Part shown: one piece after another, positions 56,018 to 64,000 of the stretch
Layout of the letters: each line of letters starts with the position of its first letter
Position numbering within the stretch: position 1 is the first letter of the stretch
Source of the DNA: Clostridium weizhouense
GTDB taxonomy: Bacteria > Bacillota > Clostridia > Clostridiales > Clostridiaceae
Length of the DNA: 64,000 bases
NCBI RefSeq assembly: GCF_019431045.1
Contig: NZ_JAHXPT010000009.1
Span: 62,001-126,000, forward strand
Reading direction: 5' to 3'
Notes under the pieces: model-generated
Seen by the model: the letters and a program-made list of their open reading frames with translations, nothing else
Databases searched by the model: none
Told to the model about the DNA's origin: nothing
Translations under genes and position numbers: made by a program

Positions 56018-56986
56018 ATGAATAATAATTATAAGAAAGGTGTTATGTGTGCAATTAGCTCGGCTATATCTTGGGGAGCATATACAGTACTTATGGGAAT
56101 TATACTAGCTATGACACCATTTGTTAAAACAGAACAAGCCTTAGTTTTAGCACCAATAATAACTGCATTTTTACATGACAGTTTTTCAGCTATATGGACA
56201 TTTATATATCTTGGTTTTAGAAAACAACTTAAGAACTTTTTTAAAGCAGTTAAAACTAAAAGTGCTTTATGGGTGGTGCTTGGAGCACTTTTAGGAGGGC
56301 CAGTTGGAATGACAGGATATTTATTGTCTGTTAAATATATCGGACCATCTTATACAGCAATTATTTCATCATTATACCCAGCAGTTGGTGCTTTGCTTGC
56401 AACAGTTGTATTAAAAGAAAAAATTAATAAGAAAGCATGGATTGGATTAATAGTAGCAATTATTGGAGTATCAGTTTTAGGATATACATCAGTATCAACT
56501 TCAGTAAATCCAGTAGGCTTTTTATTCGCATTATTGTGCGTATTTGGATGGGGAAGTGAATGCGTTATATGTGCTTATGGAATGAAAGGTGATGAAGTTA
56601 CATCAGAATTTGCACTTCAAATAAGACAATTTACATCAGCAGTAGTTTATGGATTGATTATAGTTCCAATAGTAGGTGGAATAGGATTAAGTTTTGATAT
56701 ACTAAGAAATAGTGTTATCTTTTGGATTGGTGGAACAGCACTTGTAGCAACAATATCATATTTATGTTACTATACAGCAATTTATAAAATAGGTCCAACA
56801 AGAGCAATGGGTTTAAATATAACTTATGTTGTATGGGCAATTATATTTGATAAAATATTCTTAGGTAGTGAAATAAGTTTATTAACAGTTCTAAGTAGTA
56901 TACTTGTTATAGGCGGAGTTTATTTTGTAGCTAAAGAGCCAGAAATAGAAGTTGAATCTGAACCGAAACTTTTAGAAGTTAAATAG
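56018..56986 (+). CDS. licB: DMT-family transporter, probable choline permease LicB
   Basis: 322 aa with ten membrane segments in two EamA repeats (first ~8-145, second ~160-300). SYTAIISSLYPAVGALLAT and the AMGLNITYVVWA segment fit the LicB-like branch of the drug/metabolite transporter superfamily, which imports choline for wall decoration. AGGGGAG precedes ATG. It is not in one operon with licC but lies in the same region; other amine or metabolite substrates remain possible. Confidence 0.68.
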   Translation: MNNNYKKGVMCAISSAISWGAYTVLMGIILAMTPFVKTEQALVLAPIITAFLHDSFSAIWTFIYLGFRKQLKNFFKAVKTKSALWVVLGALLGGPVGMTGYLLSVKYIGPSYTAIISSLYPAVGALLATVVLKEKINKKAWIGLIVAIIGVSVLGYTSVSTSVNPVGFLFALLCVFGWGSECVICAYGMKGDEVTSEFALQIRQFTSAVVYGLIIVPIVGGIGLSFDILRNSVIFWIGGTALVATISYLCYYTAIYKIGPTRAMGLNITYVVWAIIFDKIFLGSEISLLTVLSSILVIGGVYFVAKEPEIEVESEPKLLEVK

Positions 56987-57015
56987 AAGAAAAATTTTTA
57001 AAATATATTTAAATG

Positions 57016-57063
57016 ATAGACTATCTCAAATAGTGGTAATTTTTTGAGATAGTCTATTTTTGT
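57016..57063 (+). terminator. Terminator after the DMT transporter gene
   Basis: ATAGACTATCTCAAA (57016-57030) pairs with TTTGAGATAGTCTAT (57043-57057), then Ts. No gene in 57064-57355. Confidence 0.85.
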
Positions 57064-57355
57064 TTTAGAAAATTAGGTATATGAAATTGTTGTTAATTTT
57101 TGATTATGCCTTATAAAGTTTATGAATTATCTATCGAGTATAGATAAGGTTACTAAAGAATAATTTATACTATATTGACATCAACTAATATCTTATGTAA
57201 ATATAAAAATGCATAGTATTTTTATTATTAATTAAAAATAATTAATAATATATAAAGAAAGTTCAAGAATTTAATATTAAATAACTTGAAATAATGATTA
57301 TTTTGTAGAAGCATAGTACAATTATATAATAATACATAATAAATGGGGTGGAAAA

Positions 57356-59734
57356 ATGAACATAAGAAAAAAGTTCATTATATTGTTTATATTTTTAATT
57401 ACAATACCTACTTTTATTATAACAGGTATTTTTCTTAAAAGTTTTAATAAGAAATATGATAATCTTATAAAGCAAAATATAATTACAGCAGCAAGTGAAG
57501 AATCAAAAAAAATAGAAGATTTTTTTAATGAACGTTTAATTAATATGAGAATAATAACAGATATATATTTTTGTAAAGAATTACTTTATAATTCGAATAA
57601 TGGAATTGATTATAATAAGGAAGTAAAAATATTAAATGAAATTTTATGGAGTAGAGAGAAAGAACAAGATTTTTTAGATTCAATTATACTTATAAATAAA
57701 AATAAAGAGATAGTATCATCAAGTAATAGTAATTATTTAGGTAAGACTATATCAATTGATGAAGAAAATTTAAATATTTTATATAACAATAAAGTTATTA
57801 TAGATAACATTATACTAGAAGAAGTGAATGATTATGAAAAAAATGTAATCATAGCATTGCCTATTTATGATGAGGATTATCAAGGAGCTATTATTAATTT
57901 AATAAATATAGAACATTTTAGGAATATTGTAAACAGTATTGATTTATTTAAAACGGGGAAAGTTTCTATTTTGAATAGAGAAGGGGATATTTTATTTTCT
58001 AAGAATAGGACATCTATATTTAATATAAATGATAGTAATATAGATAATACTTTGTATAAAGAATGGAAAAACATAAATTTTGATGAACAATCTAGTGGTA
58101 TTATTACCTATAATATATATGGAGTTAAAAAGATAGGATATTATGATAAAATTTCTGATACTGATTGGACGGTACTTAGTAGTGTAGAAGAATCAGAATT
58201 TAAAACAGATATTGAAGAATCTATCAAAACAGTAGTTATATTTATATTAGTAGGTGTAGTATTAATAATAATTGCTAATATTTTTATAATAAATTATTTT
58301 TCTAACCCATTATATTCATTATTAGCAACTATAAAGAATATAAAACAAGGAAATTATAATAGTGAATTTACATATAATAAGAATAATGAATTTGGAGAGA
58401 TAGCTAAGGCATTTAATGCTTTAATTGATAAGGTGGCTAATCAAAAAAAGGAACTTGAATATAATAATAAAAAATTTGAATCTTTAATATCTAATATTCC
58501 AGGAGGAGTAAATACATATAAACTAAATAGTAAATCGTATGAATTAGAATTCATAAGTAATGGATATTTAAATATTTTAGGGTATACAGAAAAAGAATTA
58601 AGAGATAAATTTAATAATAAAATATTAAATTTAGTATATGAAAAAGATTATGAAAGAATTCAAAATGAAATTCGAAATCAGATAAAAGAAAAAGAAAAAT
58701 TTGTTACGGAATATAGAATAGTTAATAAGGATAAAAAAATTCTTTGGATATTTCATAGTGGCCAAATAGTTCATCATCATAATGGAGAAACATATCTTTA
58801 TACTTTATCAATAGATATAACTAAACAGAAAACAATAGAGGAAGAACTTAGATTAAGTGAAGAACGTTACAGTATTATTATGAGTCAAACTGAAGATATT
58901 ATATTTCAATGGAATATTGATGAGAACACTATTTCTTACTCTGATAATTGGTGGAAGAAATTTAAATATGATCCAATTACAAGAAATGTTAAAGAAGAAA
59001 TTGATAATGCTAATATAATTCATAAAGATGATATGTATTTATTTAAAAATTTGCTTAAGGGAAGTTTAAATAATAATGTGTGCAAGCAAGTTGAAATAAG
59101 AGCAAGAACTTATGATGATAATTATAGTTGGTTTAGAATAAGAATAAGTACTTTTCTTGATAAAAATGGAAATTTATCCAAAGTAATAGGAGTAATTATT
59201 GATATTAATGAAGAAAAAAATGAAGCTGAGAGATTATTATTTAAAGCTGAGAGAGATAGCTTAACACATTTATATAATAAAGGTACGGTAGAGAGAAATA
59301 TCCAAGACTATATTGAAAATCAAGGTGAAAATAAATGTCATGCATTGCTTATGATAGATATAGATGATTTTAAATTAATTAATGATAATCTAGGACATTT
59401 ATCTGGTGATGAAGTTTTAAGTAATATTTCTCTAAAAATGTCAGAAGTATTTTCAAAGAATGATATAATAGGGAGAATTGGAGGAGATGAATTTATTGCA
59501 TTTTTAAAAGATGTAAAATATGAAGAAGATATTGATAATAAGGCAAAAAAATTAGTATGTGCTTTTAAAGATATTTTAATAGAACAAAAATCAGATTATA
59601 AGATATCAGGAAGCATAGGAATTTCAAAATATCCTAAGCATGGTAAAACATTTAAAGAATTATTTAAAAATGCAGATAAAGCATTATATTTAGCTAAAGA
59701 AAAAGGAAAAGATAATTACTACAAATTACCTTAA
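57356..59734 (+). CDS. Membrane diguanylate cyclase: Cache-HAMP-PAS-PAS-GGDEF
   Basis: 792 aa. TM1 (~7-27), dCache-type extracellular sensor (~35-285), TM2 (~290-312), and HAMP (~315-365). Two PAS domains follow (~375-490 and ~500-620), then GGDEF (~625-792) with the intact active site RIGGDEFIAFL and the nucleotide-binding DFKLINDNLGH segment. It should make cyclic di-GMP. The inhibitory RxxD site is absent: SKND stands in its place five residues before GGDEF, so product feedback is probably lost. GGGGTGG precedes the ATG. Confidence 0.92.
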   Translation: MNIRKKFIILFIFLITIPTFIITGIFLKSFNKKYDNLIKQNIITAASEESKKIEDFFNERLINMRIITDIYFCKELLYNSNNGIDYNKEVKILNEILWSREKEQDFLDSIILINKNKEIVSSSNSNYLGKTISIDEENLNILYNNKVIIDNIILEEVNDYEKNVIIALPIYDEDYQGAIINLINIEHFRNIVNSIDLFKTGKVSILNREGDILFSKNRTSIFNINDSNIDNTLYKEWKNINFDEQSSGIITYNIYGVKKIGYYDKISDTDWTVLSSVEESEFKTDIEESIKTVVIFILVGVVLIIIANIFIINYFSNPLYSLLATIKNIKQGNYNSEFTYNKNNEFGEIAKAFNALIDKVANQKKELEYNNKKFESLISNIPGGVNTYKLNSKSYELEFISNGYLNILGYTEKELRDKFNNKILNLVYEKDYERIQNEIRNQIKEKEKFVTEYRIVNKDKKILWIFHSGQIVHHHNGETYLYTLSIDITKQKTIEEELRLSEERYSIIMSQTEDIIFQWNIDENTISYSDNWWKKFKYDPITRNVKEEIDNANIIHKDDMYLFKNLLKGSLNNNVCKQVEIRARTYDDNYSWFRIRISTFLDKNGNLSKVIGVIIDINEEKNEAERLLFKAERDSLTHLYNKGTVERNIQDYIENQGENKCHALLMIDIDDFKLINDNLGHLSGDEVLSNISLKMSEVFSKNDIIGRIGGDEFIAFLKDVKYEEDIDNKAKKLVCAFKDILIEQKSDYKISGSIGISKYPKHGKTFKELFKNADKALYLAKEKGKDNYYKLP

Positions 59735-59737
59735 AAG

Positions 59738-59780
59738 TATGCTATGTTTTAAGTTAATGTTAATATTGTAGTATAAAGAC
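59738..59780. repeat. Family D end fragment
   Basis: CTATGTTTTAAGTTAATG, then AATATTGTAGTATAAAG matches the left end and core of the element at 50678 and the copy at 2010. Confidence 0.55.
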
Positions 59781-59805
59781 TATTTCAAAACAGAATTAAA
59801 AAACA

Positions 59806-59848
59806 AGACTACCTTAATAAAATTAATATTTAAGGTAGTTTTCTTTTT
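59806..59848 (+). terminator. Terminator after the GGDEF gene
   Basis: AAGACTACCTTAA pairs with TTAAGGTAGTTTT, then TCTTTTT. Confidence 0.75.
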
Positions 59849-59908
59849 AGAAACAGTTAGTGTTGGAGTTTAATAAGTTTTAAAATATCAATTAAATTTA
59901 TTATTAAT

Positions 59909-59966
59909 AAAAGCTACAATGTACAGTTAAGGATGTAAGTCGTATAAACTATACATGTGGCTTTTG
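59909..59966 (+). terminator. Second hairpin before the sigma operon
   Basis: AAAAGCTACA and TGTACAGTT pair with AACTATACA and TGTGGCTTTT, followed by GTTTG. No gene sits between this and the previous terminator. Confidence 0.5.
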
Positions 59967-60109
59967 TTTGTTTTACATTAGAATTTAAAAATAAATTTTA
60001 AAATATATATTTATTTTTAAAACTATTTTAATATTTATTACGAATATGTAAATGAATAGATAAGATGCTAGTAGTTAACAAATGATGAAAGGGGGCGTTG
60101 TAAATTGGT

Positions 60110-60661
60110 ATGTTCCAAGATTTGAAGCTTATTAAATTAATACAAAAAAAAGGTGATAGAACTGCGGCTAACACTTTAATTACTTTATATTATAAAGAAA
60201 TATATGCATATGTTTTTAAACAAAGTAATAATATAGAACTTTCTTTAGATTTAACTCAAGAAATTTTCATTAGTATGATGAAATCTATTAATGATTTTAA
60301 TAGTAAAAAAGCTTCTTTTAAAACTTGGCTTTATAAAATTTCAAGTAATAAGATAATTGATTATTATAGGTCTAAATATTATAAACAGGGGATTAATCTT
60401 GGGAATATTGATGACTTAGAATTTAAAGATAATTTAAATATTGAGGAGTGTTTTATTATAAATGAAGATGCTAGAGAGATAATGGAAATTATTAATAAAA
60501 TGGAAGGAAGTATTCAGCAAATAATAAGGTTGAAAATTTTTGCAGATATGACTTTTAATGAAATATCTAAAGCTTTAGAAATTAAAGAATCAACTGTAAA
60601 AACTAGATATTATTCAGCAATTAGAAGAATAAATAAAATTCTAGAGGAGGAAGTAATATGA
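60110..60661 (+). CDS. ECF-family sigma factor (ABC operon)
   Basis: 183 aa. Region 2 (~20-90) contains LSLDLTQEIFISMMKSINDF and FKTWLYKISSNKIIDYYRS. Region 4 (~125-178) contains GSIQQIIRLKIFADMTFNEI and the HTH KESTVKTRYYSAIRRI. The nearest ribosome site GGGGGCG is 14 bases before ATG 60110, which is long, so the real start may be non-ATG. The next gene's ATG overlaps the stop. It heads a sigma, membrane protein, ABC ATPase, permease operon, a common clostridial envelope-stress layout. Confidence 0.88.
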   Translation: MFQDLKLIKLIQKKGDRTAANTLITLYYKEIYAYVFKQSNNIELSLDLTQEIFISMMKSINDFNSKKASFKTWLYKISSNKIIDYYRSKYYKQGINLGNIDDLEFKDNLNIEECFIINEDAREIMEIINKMEGSIQQIIRLKIFADMTFNEISKALEIKESTVKTRYYSAIRRINKILEEEVI

Positions 60662-61419
60662 AAAAAGAGATTGACTTTCCATCATTAGAAGAAGTAAATG
60701 TAGAAATAAATAAAATTTTAGATAAAGGCTTCAAAAAGAAAAAAGGTTTTTTCCAGTATATAATTTCAACAATAAAAGAATTAGGTTTTAAAAATATATT
60801 TCATGATAAAAGTGAATTGATATTTATATCTATTGTGTCTTTGATATTTTTTGGATTTATAGGAAATCAAGTTGTATTGGATATTAGCAGAAAAGATATA
60901 TACATATATAAGTTATACGAATATATTTTTATAGTTTCTCCTATTATATATGTAATAATCTCATTATTTTCTTTTATAAATACTAGATTAAAAGGAACTT
61001 ATGAAATAGAAGCTGTATGCAAATATAATATGTATAATTTGGCAGCTATAAGAATGTTTATTTTCAGTATAGCTAGTATGTTTTTAAACTCTTTTTTAAT
61101 AGTTGTGATATATTTTATGTCTAATATTTTTAACATAATAAGAGCATATGTTGTATCTATAACATCACTATTTTTATTTTCAACTATTTTTATATTAACA
61201 ATAATTTATTTGAAGAGAACTATTTACAAATATTTGGCTATAAGTGCTTGGATTTTAGTTAATTTAATTTTAATGATTAATGAAAATTTATTATATATAA
61301 ATTTAATTACACAAGCACCATTATATATTCATTTAATTGTTACAATAATTTGCATAATTATTTATATTAAAGCTTTAAAAAGACTTATATATGTTAGAAA
61401 AGAGACGGGGGAAGTATAA
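60658..61419 (+). CDS. Membrane protein coupled to the sigma factor, putative anti-sigma
   Basis: 253 aa. A ~55-residue Lys/Glu-rich cytoplasmic start is followed by six hydrophobic segments. It overlaps the sigma stop (ATGA-type) and follows GAGGAGG. The position and soluble N-terminus fit an anti-sigma factor; no zinc-binding HxxxCxxC motif is seen. Confidence 0.72.
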   Translation: MKKEIDFPSLEEVNVEINKILDKGFKKKKGFFQYIISTIKELGFKNIFHDKSELIFISIVSLIFFGFIGNQVVLDISRKDIYIYKLYEYIFIVSPIIYVIISLFSFINTRLKGTYEIEAVCKYNMYNLAAIRMFIFSIASMFLNSFLIVVIYFMSNIFNIIRAYVVSITSLFLFSTIFILTIIYLKRTIYKYLAISAWILVNLILMINENLLYINLITQAPLYIHLIVTIICIIIYIKALKRLIYVRKETGEV

Positions 61420-62283
61420 ATGTTATCAATAAATAATTTAAGTAAAAGTTTTGGGGATTTTTCAGTTTTAGAAAATATAAATTTAGAATTTAAAAATGGA
61501 ATATATGCATTATTAGCACCTAACGGTGCAGGTAAGACAACATTAATTAAGATGCTTACAACATTAATTTTCCCAAGTAAAGGAGAGATTTTGTACAATG
61601 GAACTAATATCATAAGTCTTGATGAAGAATACCGTGATATATTAGGATATTTACCACAAAATTTTGGTTATTATAAAAATTATTCACCTAAGCGATTTTT
61701 ATTATATTTGGCGGCACTTAAAGGTATAGAAGAAAAAAAAGCTAAAGAAAGAGTGATAGAAGTATTAAATCTGGTTTCATTAGAAGATGTTGTAAATAAA
61801 AAAATGAAGAAATTTTCAGGTGGAATGTTACAAAGAGTTGGAATAGCTCAAGCACTTTTGAATGATCCTAAGATTTTAATTTTAGATGAGCCAACTGCAG
61901 GATTAGATCCAAAAGAAAGAGTAAGATTTAGAAATATTTTAAGTGAACTTGGAAGAGATAGAATAGTTATAATTTCTACTCATATAGTAAATGATATAGA
62001 ATTTATAGCTAATGAAGTAATTATGATTAAAGATAAAAAAATATTATATAAAGATGCTGTAGAGACTATATGCAATACCCTTAAGAGAAAGGTTTATGAA
62101 ACAGAAATTGCTTTTAATGAAGCAAATGAATTTAGAAAAAATCATATTGCCCTATCTGAAAAACAAGAAAACGGAAAAATGAAGATAAGATTCATAGAAG
62201 AGAAAAACAAGGAAGATGAATGGATATTAGTTTCTCCTAACATTGAGGATGTTTTTCTTTATGAATATAATGATGGAATTTAA
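61420..62283 (+). CDS. ABC transporter ATP-binding protein
   Basis: 287 aa. Walker A is APNGAGKTTLIKM (~residue 33), the Q-loop is YLPQNFGYY, the signature is FSGGMLQRVGIAQALL, Walker B is ILILDEPTAGLDP, and the H-loop is ISTHIVND. The C-terminal ~75 residues are typical of ABC-2 exporters (bacitracin/lantibiotic immunity-like). Adjacent to the membrane protein gene, with GGGGGAAG as ribosome site. The stop overlaps the ATG of a permease remnant. Confidence 0.93.
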   Translation: MLSINNLSKSFGDFSVLENINLEFKNGIYALLAPNGAGKTTLIKMLTTLIFPSKGEILYNGTNIISLDEEYRDILGYLPQNFGYYKNYSPKRFLLYLAALKGIEEKKAKERVIEVLNLVSLEDVVNKKMKKFSGGMLQRVGIAQALLNDPKILILDEPTAGLDPKERVRFRNILSELGRDRIVIISTHIVNDIEFIANEVIMIKDKKILYKDAVETICNTLKRKVYETEIAFNEANEFRKNHIALSEKQENGKMKIRFIEEKNKEDEWILVSPNIEDVFLYEYNDGI

Positions 62284-62487
62284 TGATAACCAAATATCTA
62301 TACCTTTTAGTTTGATAATGCATCCTAATGTTAGAATTATGGAAAGTAGAAGATTAACCTTATAGTAGCACTTATTTTAATAAATTATAGATATTATGAG
62401 TTGATAACCATATTAATATGAGGAATGTTATTAATGATTATTGGAAATTCAAGTATAAAAAAATTTGAGAAGGAAGATTTGAATTAG
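62283..62487 (+). pseudogene. Remnant of a deleted ABC permease gene
   Basis: It begins with ATG overlapping the ATPase stop and reads MITKYLYLLV then stop. Further pieces read IMHPNVRIMESRRLTL, and after a frame change LIVALILINYRYYELITILI, a TGA, then GMLLMIIGNSSIKKFEKEDL and stop. The hydrophobic-then-KFEKEDL ending looks like the C-terminus of an ABC-2 permease. The start and end are kept and the middle is lost. Confidence 0.6.
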
Positions 62488-62496
62488 GAGAAAAAG

Positions 62497-63672
62497 ATGA
62501 GAATTTTAATAAATGAACTTAAAAAGATATTTAATTTCAAGAGCATAGTGGTTTTATTATTAATAAATGTAGTAATATATTTTTTATTCATAGAATTTGA
62601 TATTAGTATTTTCCCAAATGGTAGGCCGCAAATGGATTCTTATAGAATATCGGTAAAAATGATTAATGAAAAAGGAAACAACCTTAAAGATAACGATATT
62701 AATTATCTTTATAATATGAAAGAAGATATGATAAAGGAAGCAGATAACTATCTTAAAAATAATGAAAAAGCAAAAGAACTTAATATAAAAGATTATGCTA
62801 GTTTTAAGGAAGAATCTTCAAAACAAGATAAAGTTTCAGAAGAGTTTGATAAGTTATATTCTGACATAATGTTTAAAGAGGGTGTTAATGTATTTTGGGA
62901 ATTAGAAGTTATAGATAATGATATAGATCATTTTAAATATAAAGAAAATGAATTTAAATTTTTACAAGGTAAAACTTATGAAAAAAGAATAAATGAAATT
63001 AGAAAAAATAATTCAAAAAATAGTATATTGCCATGGTTTGTTTTTGAAAATTATAATAATATCATAATCAATACTTCTATAGCAGTAATAATATCAATAA
63101 TATTTATGATAGCACCTATATTTACAAGAGATAAAAATATAGCCTTAGAATTATTACAATATACATCTAAAACAGGAAGAGAATTATACAAGGATAAGAT
63201 TAAAGCAGCAATTCTTGCAACAAATATACTTATAACAATACAGCTTGGAATATTATTTTTATTATTTATAACACGTCCGTATACTGTAAACATATTTTAT
63301 AATTCAAATATAAATTCATGTTTTTCAGGCAATTTGTTTTGGTTTGATATAACATTTTTACAGTATATAATATTAACAATAATCTTATTATATATTATTG
63401 GAATTATAGTAACTTTAATAACTTGTATTATATCAGTAAATATTTCGAGCTATATACAACTTATAGTTGCCTTAACACCTATATCAGTAGTTTTAATTTA
63501 TATAACTCAATCTTTAATATTAGATAGAGTGGGATTTATATATCGTTTTAAGTATAAATTAGCGATTTTTAAGTATAGAGTACCGATTTTAATATTATTA
63601 CTTGCTTTGACAAGCATTATGTTAATAGTTAGAAGATATAAAAAAGAAAAAAATATAGATATATTAATTTAA
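62497..63672 (+). CDS. ABC-2 type permease
   Basis: 391 aa. TM1 is at ~16-35. A large ~150-residue extracytoplasmic domain follows, then five to six membrane helices from ~188. This is the layout of YhaP/ABC-2 exporters with an external loop. AGGAG precedes ATG; it starts ten bases after the remnant stop. It pairs with the ATPase upstream. The sigma-linked operon suggests peptide or antibiotic export/resistance, but the substrate is unknown. Confidence 0.82.
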   Translation: MRILINELKKIFNFKSIVVLLLINVVIYFLFIEFDISIFPNGRPQMDSYRISVKMINEKGNNLKDNDINYLYNMKEDMIKEADNYLKNNEKAKELNIKDYASFKEESSKQDKVSEEFDKLYSDIMFKEGVNVFWELEVIDNDIDHFKYKENEFKFLQGKTYEKRINEIRKNNSKNSILPWFVFENYNNIIINTSIAVIISIIFMIAPIFTRDKNIALELLQYTSKTGRELYKDKIKAAILATNILITIQLGILFLLFITRPYTVNIFYNSNINSCFSGNLFWFDITFLQYIILTIILLYIIGIIVTLITCIISVNISSYIQLIVALTPISVVLIYITQSLILDRVGFIYRFKYKLAIFKYRVPILILLLALTSIMLIVRRYKKEKNIDILI

Positions 63673-63676
63673 AATT

Positions 63677-63723
63677 AATAAAGAACTCTAGTTAAAAAAA
63701 TTGAACTAGAGTTCTTTATTTTT
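63677..63723 (+). terminator. Terminator of the sigma-ABC operon
   Basis: AATAAAGAACTCTAGTT (63677-63693) pairs perfectly with AACTAGAGTTCTTTATT (63704-63720), then Ts. Confidence 0.88.
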
Positions 63724-63822
63724 GTTAAGATAATATAAAATTCATGTGATTTAAGATGCTATAAACTTAGGTTTTAAGTTACTTTTTTGCTATATTTAAA
63801 ACTAATTGTAAAAACTTTACAT

Positions 63823-63879
63823 GAACATATTGTATTGAACAATGAACAATGTTAATATAAATTTGTTCATAAAATGAAC
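63823..63879. repeat. Repeat family E, copy 2
   Basis: GAACATATTGTATTGAACAATGAACAATG, then TTAATATAAA and TTGTTCATAAAATGAAC, nearly identical to 55778-55836. Confidence 0.7.
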
Positions 63880-63976
63880 AATAAAATCTATATTAACTTA
63901 TAAAATCTAAACAGGTTTTGTAATTATGTATTTTAAAACGCAATTAAATTTTTATATTCTATGGGGGGAAAAGATT

Positions 63977-64000
63977 ATGAATAAATTTATAAAAGGGTTT
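63977..64000 (+). CDS. Start of a gene cut by the window edge
   Basis: ATG at 63977 with GGGGGGAAAAG upstream; only MNKFIKGF can be read. The basic start would fit a signal peptide or membrane protein, but nothing can be assigned. Confidence 0.5.

Overview
The window is very AT-rich and reads as a Clostridium sensu stricto chromosome. The evidence is low-GC codon use, strong GGAGG ribosome sites, several TTG starts on secreted wall proteins, a Spo0E-like peptide, a clostridial maltose PTS operon, and many proteins with choline-binding-type (CW_binding_1) repeats. No rRNA, tRNA, CRISPR array, prophage or intact insertion sequence was recognised.

Layout. 1-2100: the tail of a transaldolase-like gene and a secreted glycerophosphodiester phosphodiesterase. 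2.5-10 kb: a peptide signalling and bacteriocin island. It holds a LytTR response regulator with an AgrC-like kinase, a convergent operon of two double-glycine peptides (both with GxxxG) plus a CPBP immunity-type membrane protease, small membrane proteins (one apparently split by a frameshift), an agrB-agrD pair whose 38-aa AgrD was read directly from the sequence, and a second AgrC-like kinase divergent from agrBD. 10.5-16.3 kb: alpha-glucoside (maltose) uptake by crr, malP, malH and an RpiR regulator, with operator-, cre- and promoter-like sites. 17-21.4 kb: a 1414-aa secreted wall protein with an internal duplication. 22-24 kb: prfC. 24.5-30.9 kb: a chemoreceptor, an ECF sigma/anti-sigma pair, a Spo0E-like peptide and small proteins. 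32.5-39.6 kb: three tandem bifunctional autolysins (glucosaminidase, wall-binding repeats, amidase), each preceded by the same promoter motif. 40.9-48.5 kb: a large Cadherin-like/choline-binding protein, a second chemoreceptor and a 3D-domain wall protein. 48.8-57 kb: a phosphocholine decoration set (an HTH-nucleotidyltransferase-LicA-type kinase fusion, LicC, a TacF-like flippase, a LicB-like transporter) with another choline-binding protein. 57.3-64 kb: a PAS-GGDEF protein and an ECF sigma-ABC transporter operon with a permease-gene remnant.

How it fits together. The lic genes probably put phosphocholine on wall or membrane polymers, and the many choline-binding-repeat proteins (autolysins and adhesin-like proteins) would dock on it. 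The island at 2.5-10 kb looks like agr-type quorum sensing next to a class IIb bacteriocin. Intergenic spaces carry several families of dispersed palindromic repeats, some ending in terminator-like hairpins and some inserted in leaders. These are the main structure that genes do not explain.

All functional names rest on motif recognition by eye. No database search or folding program was run.
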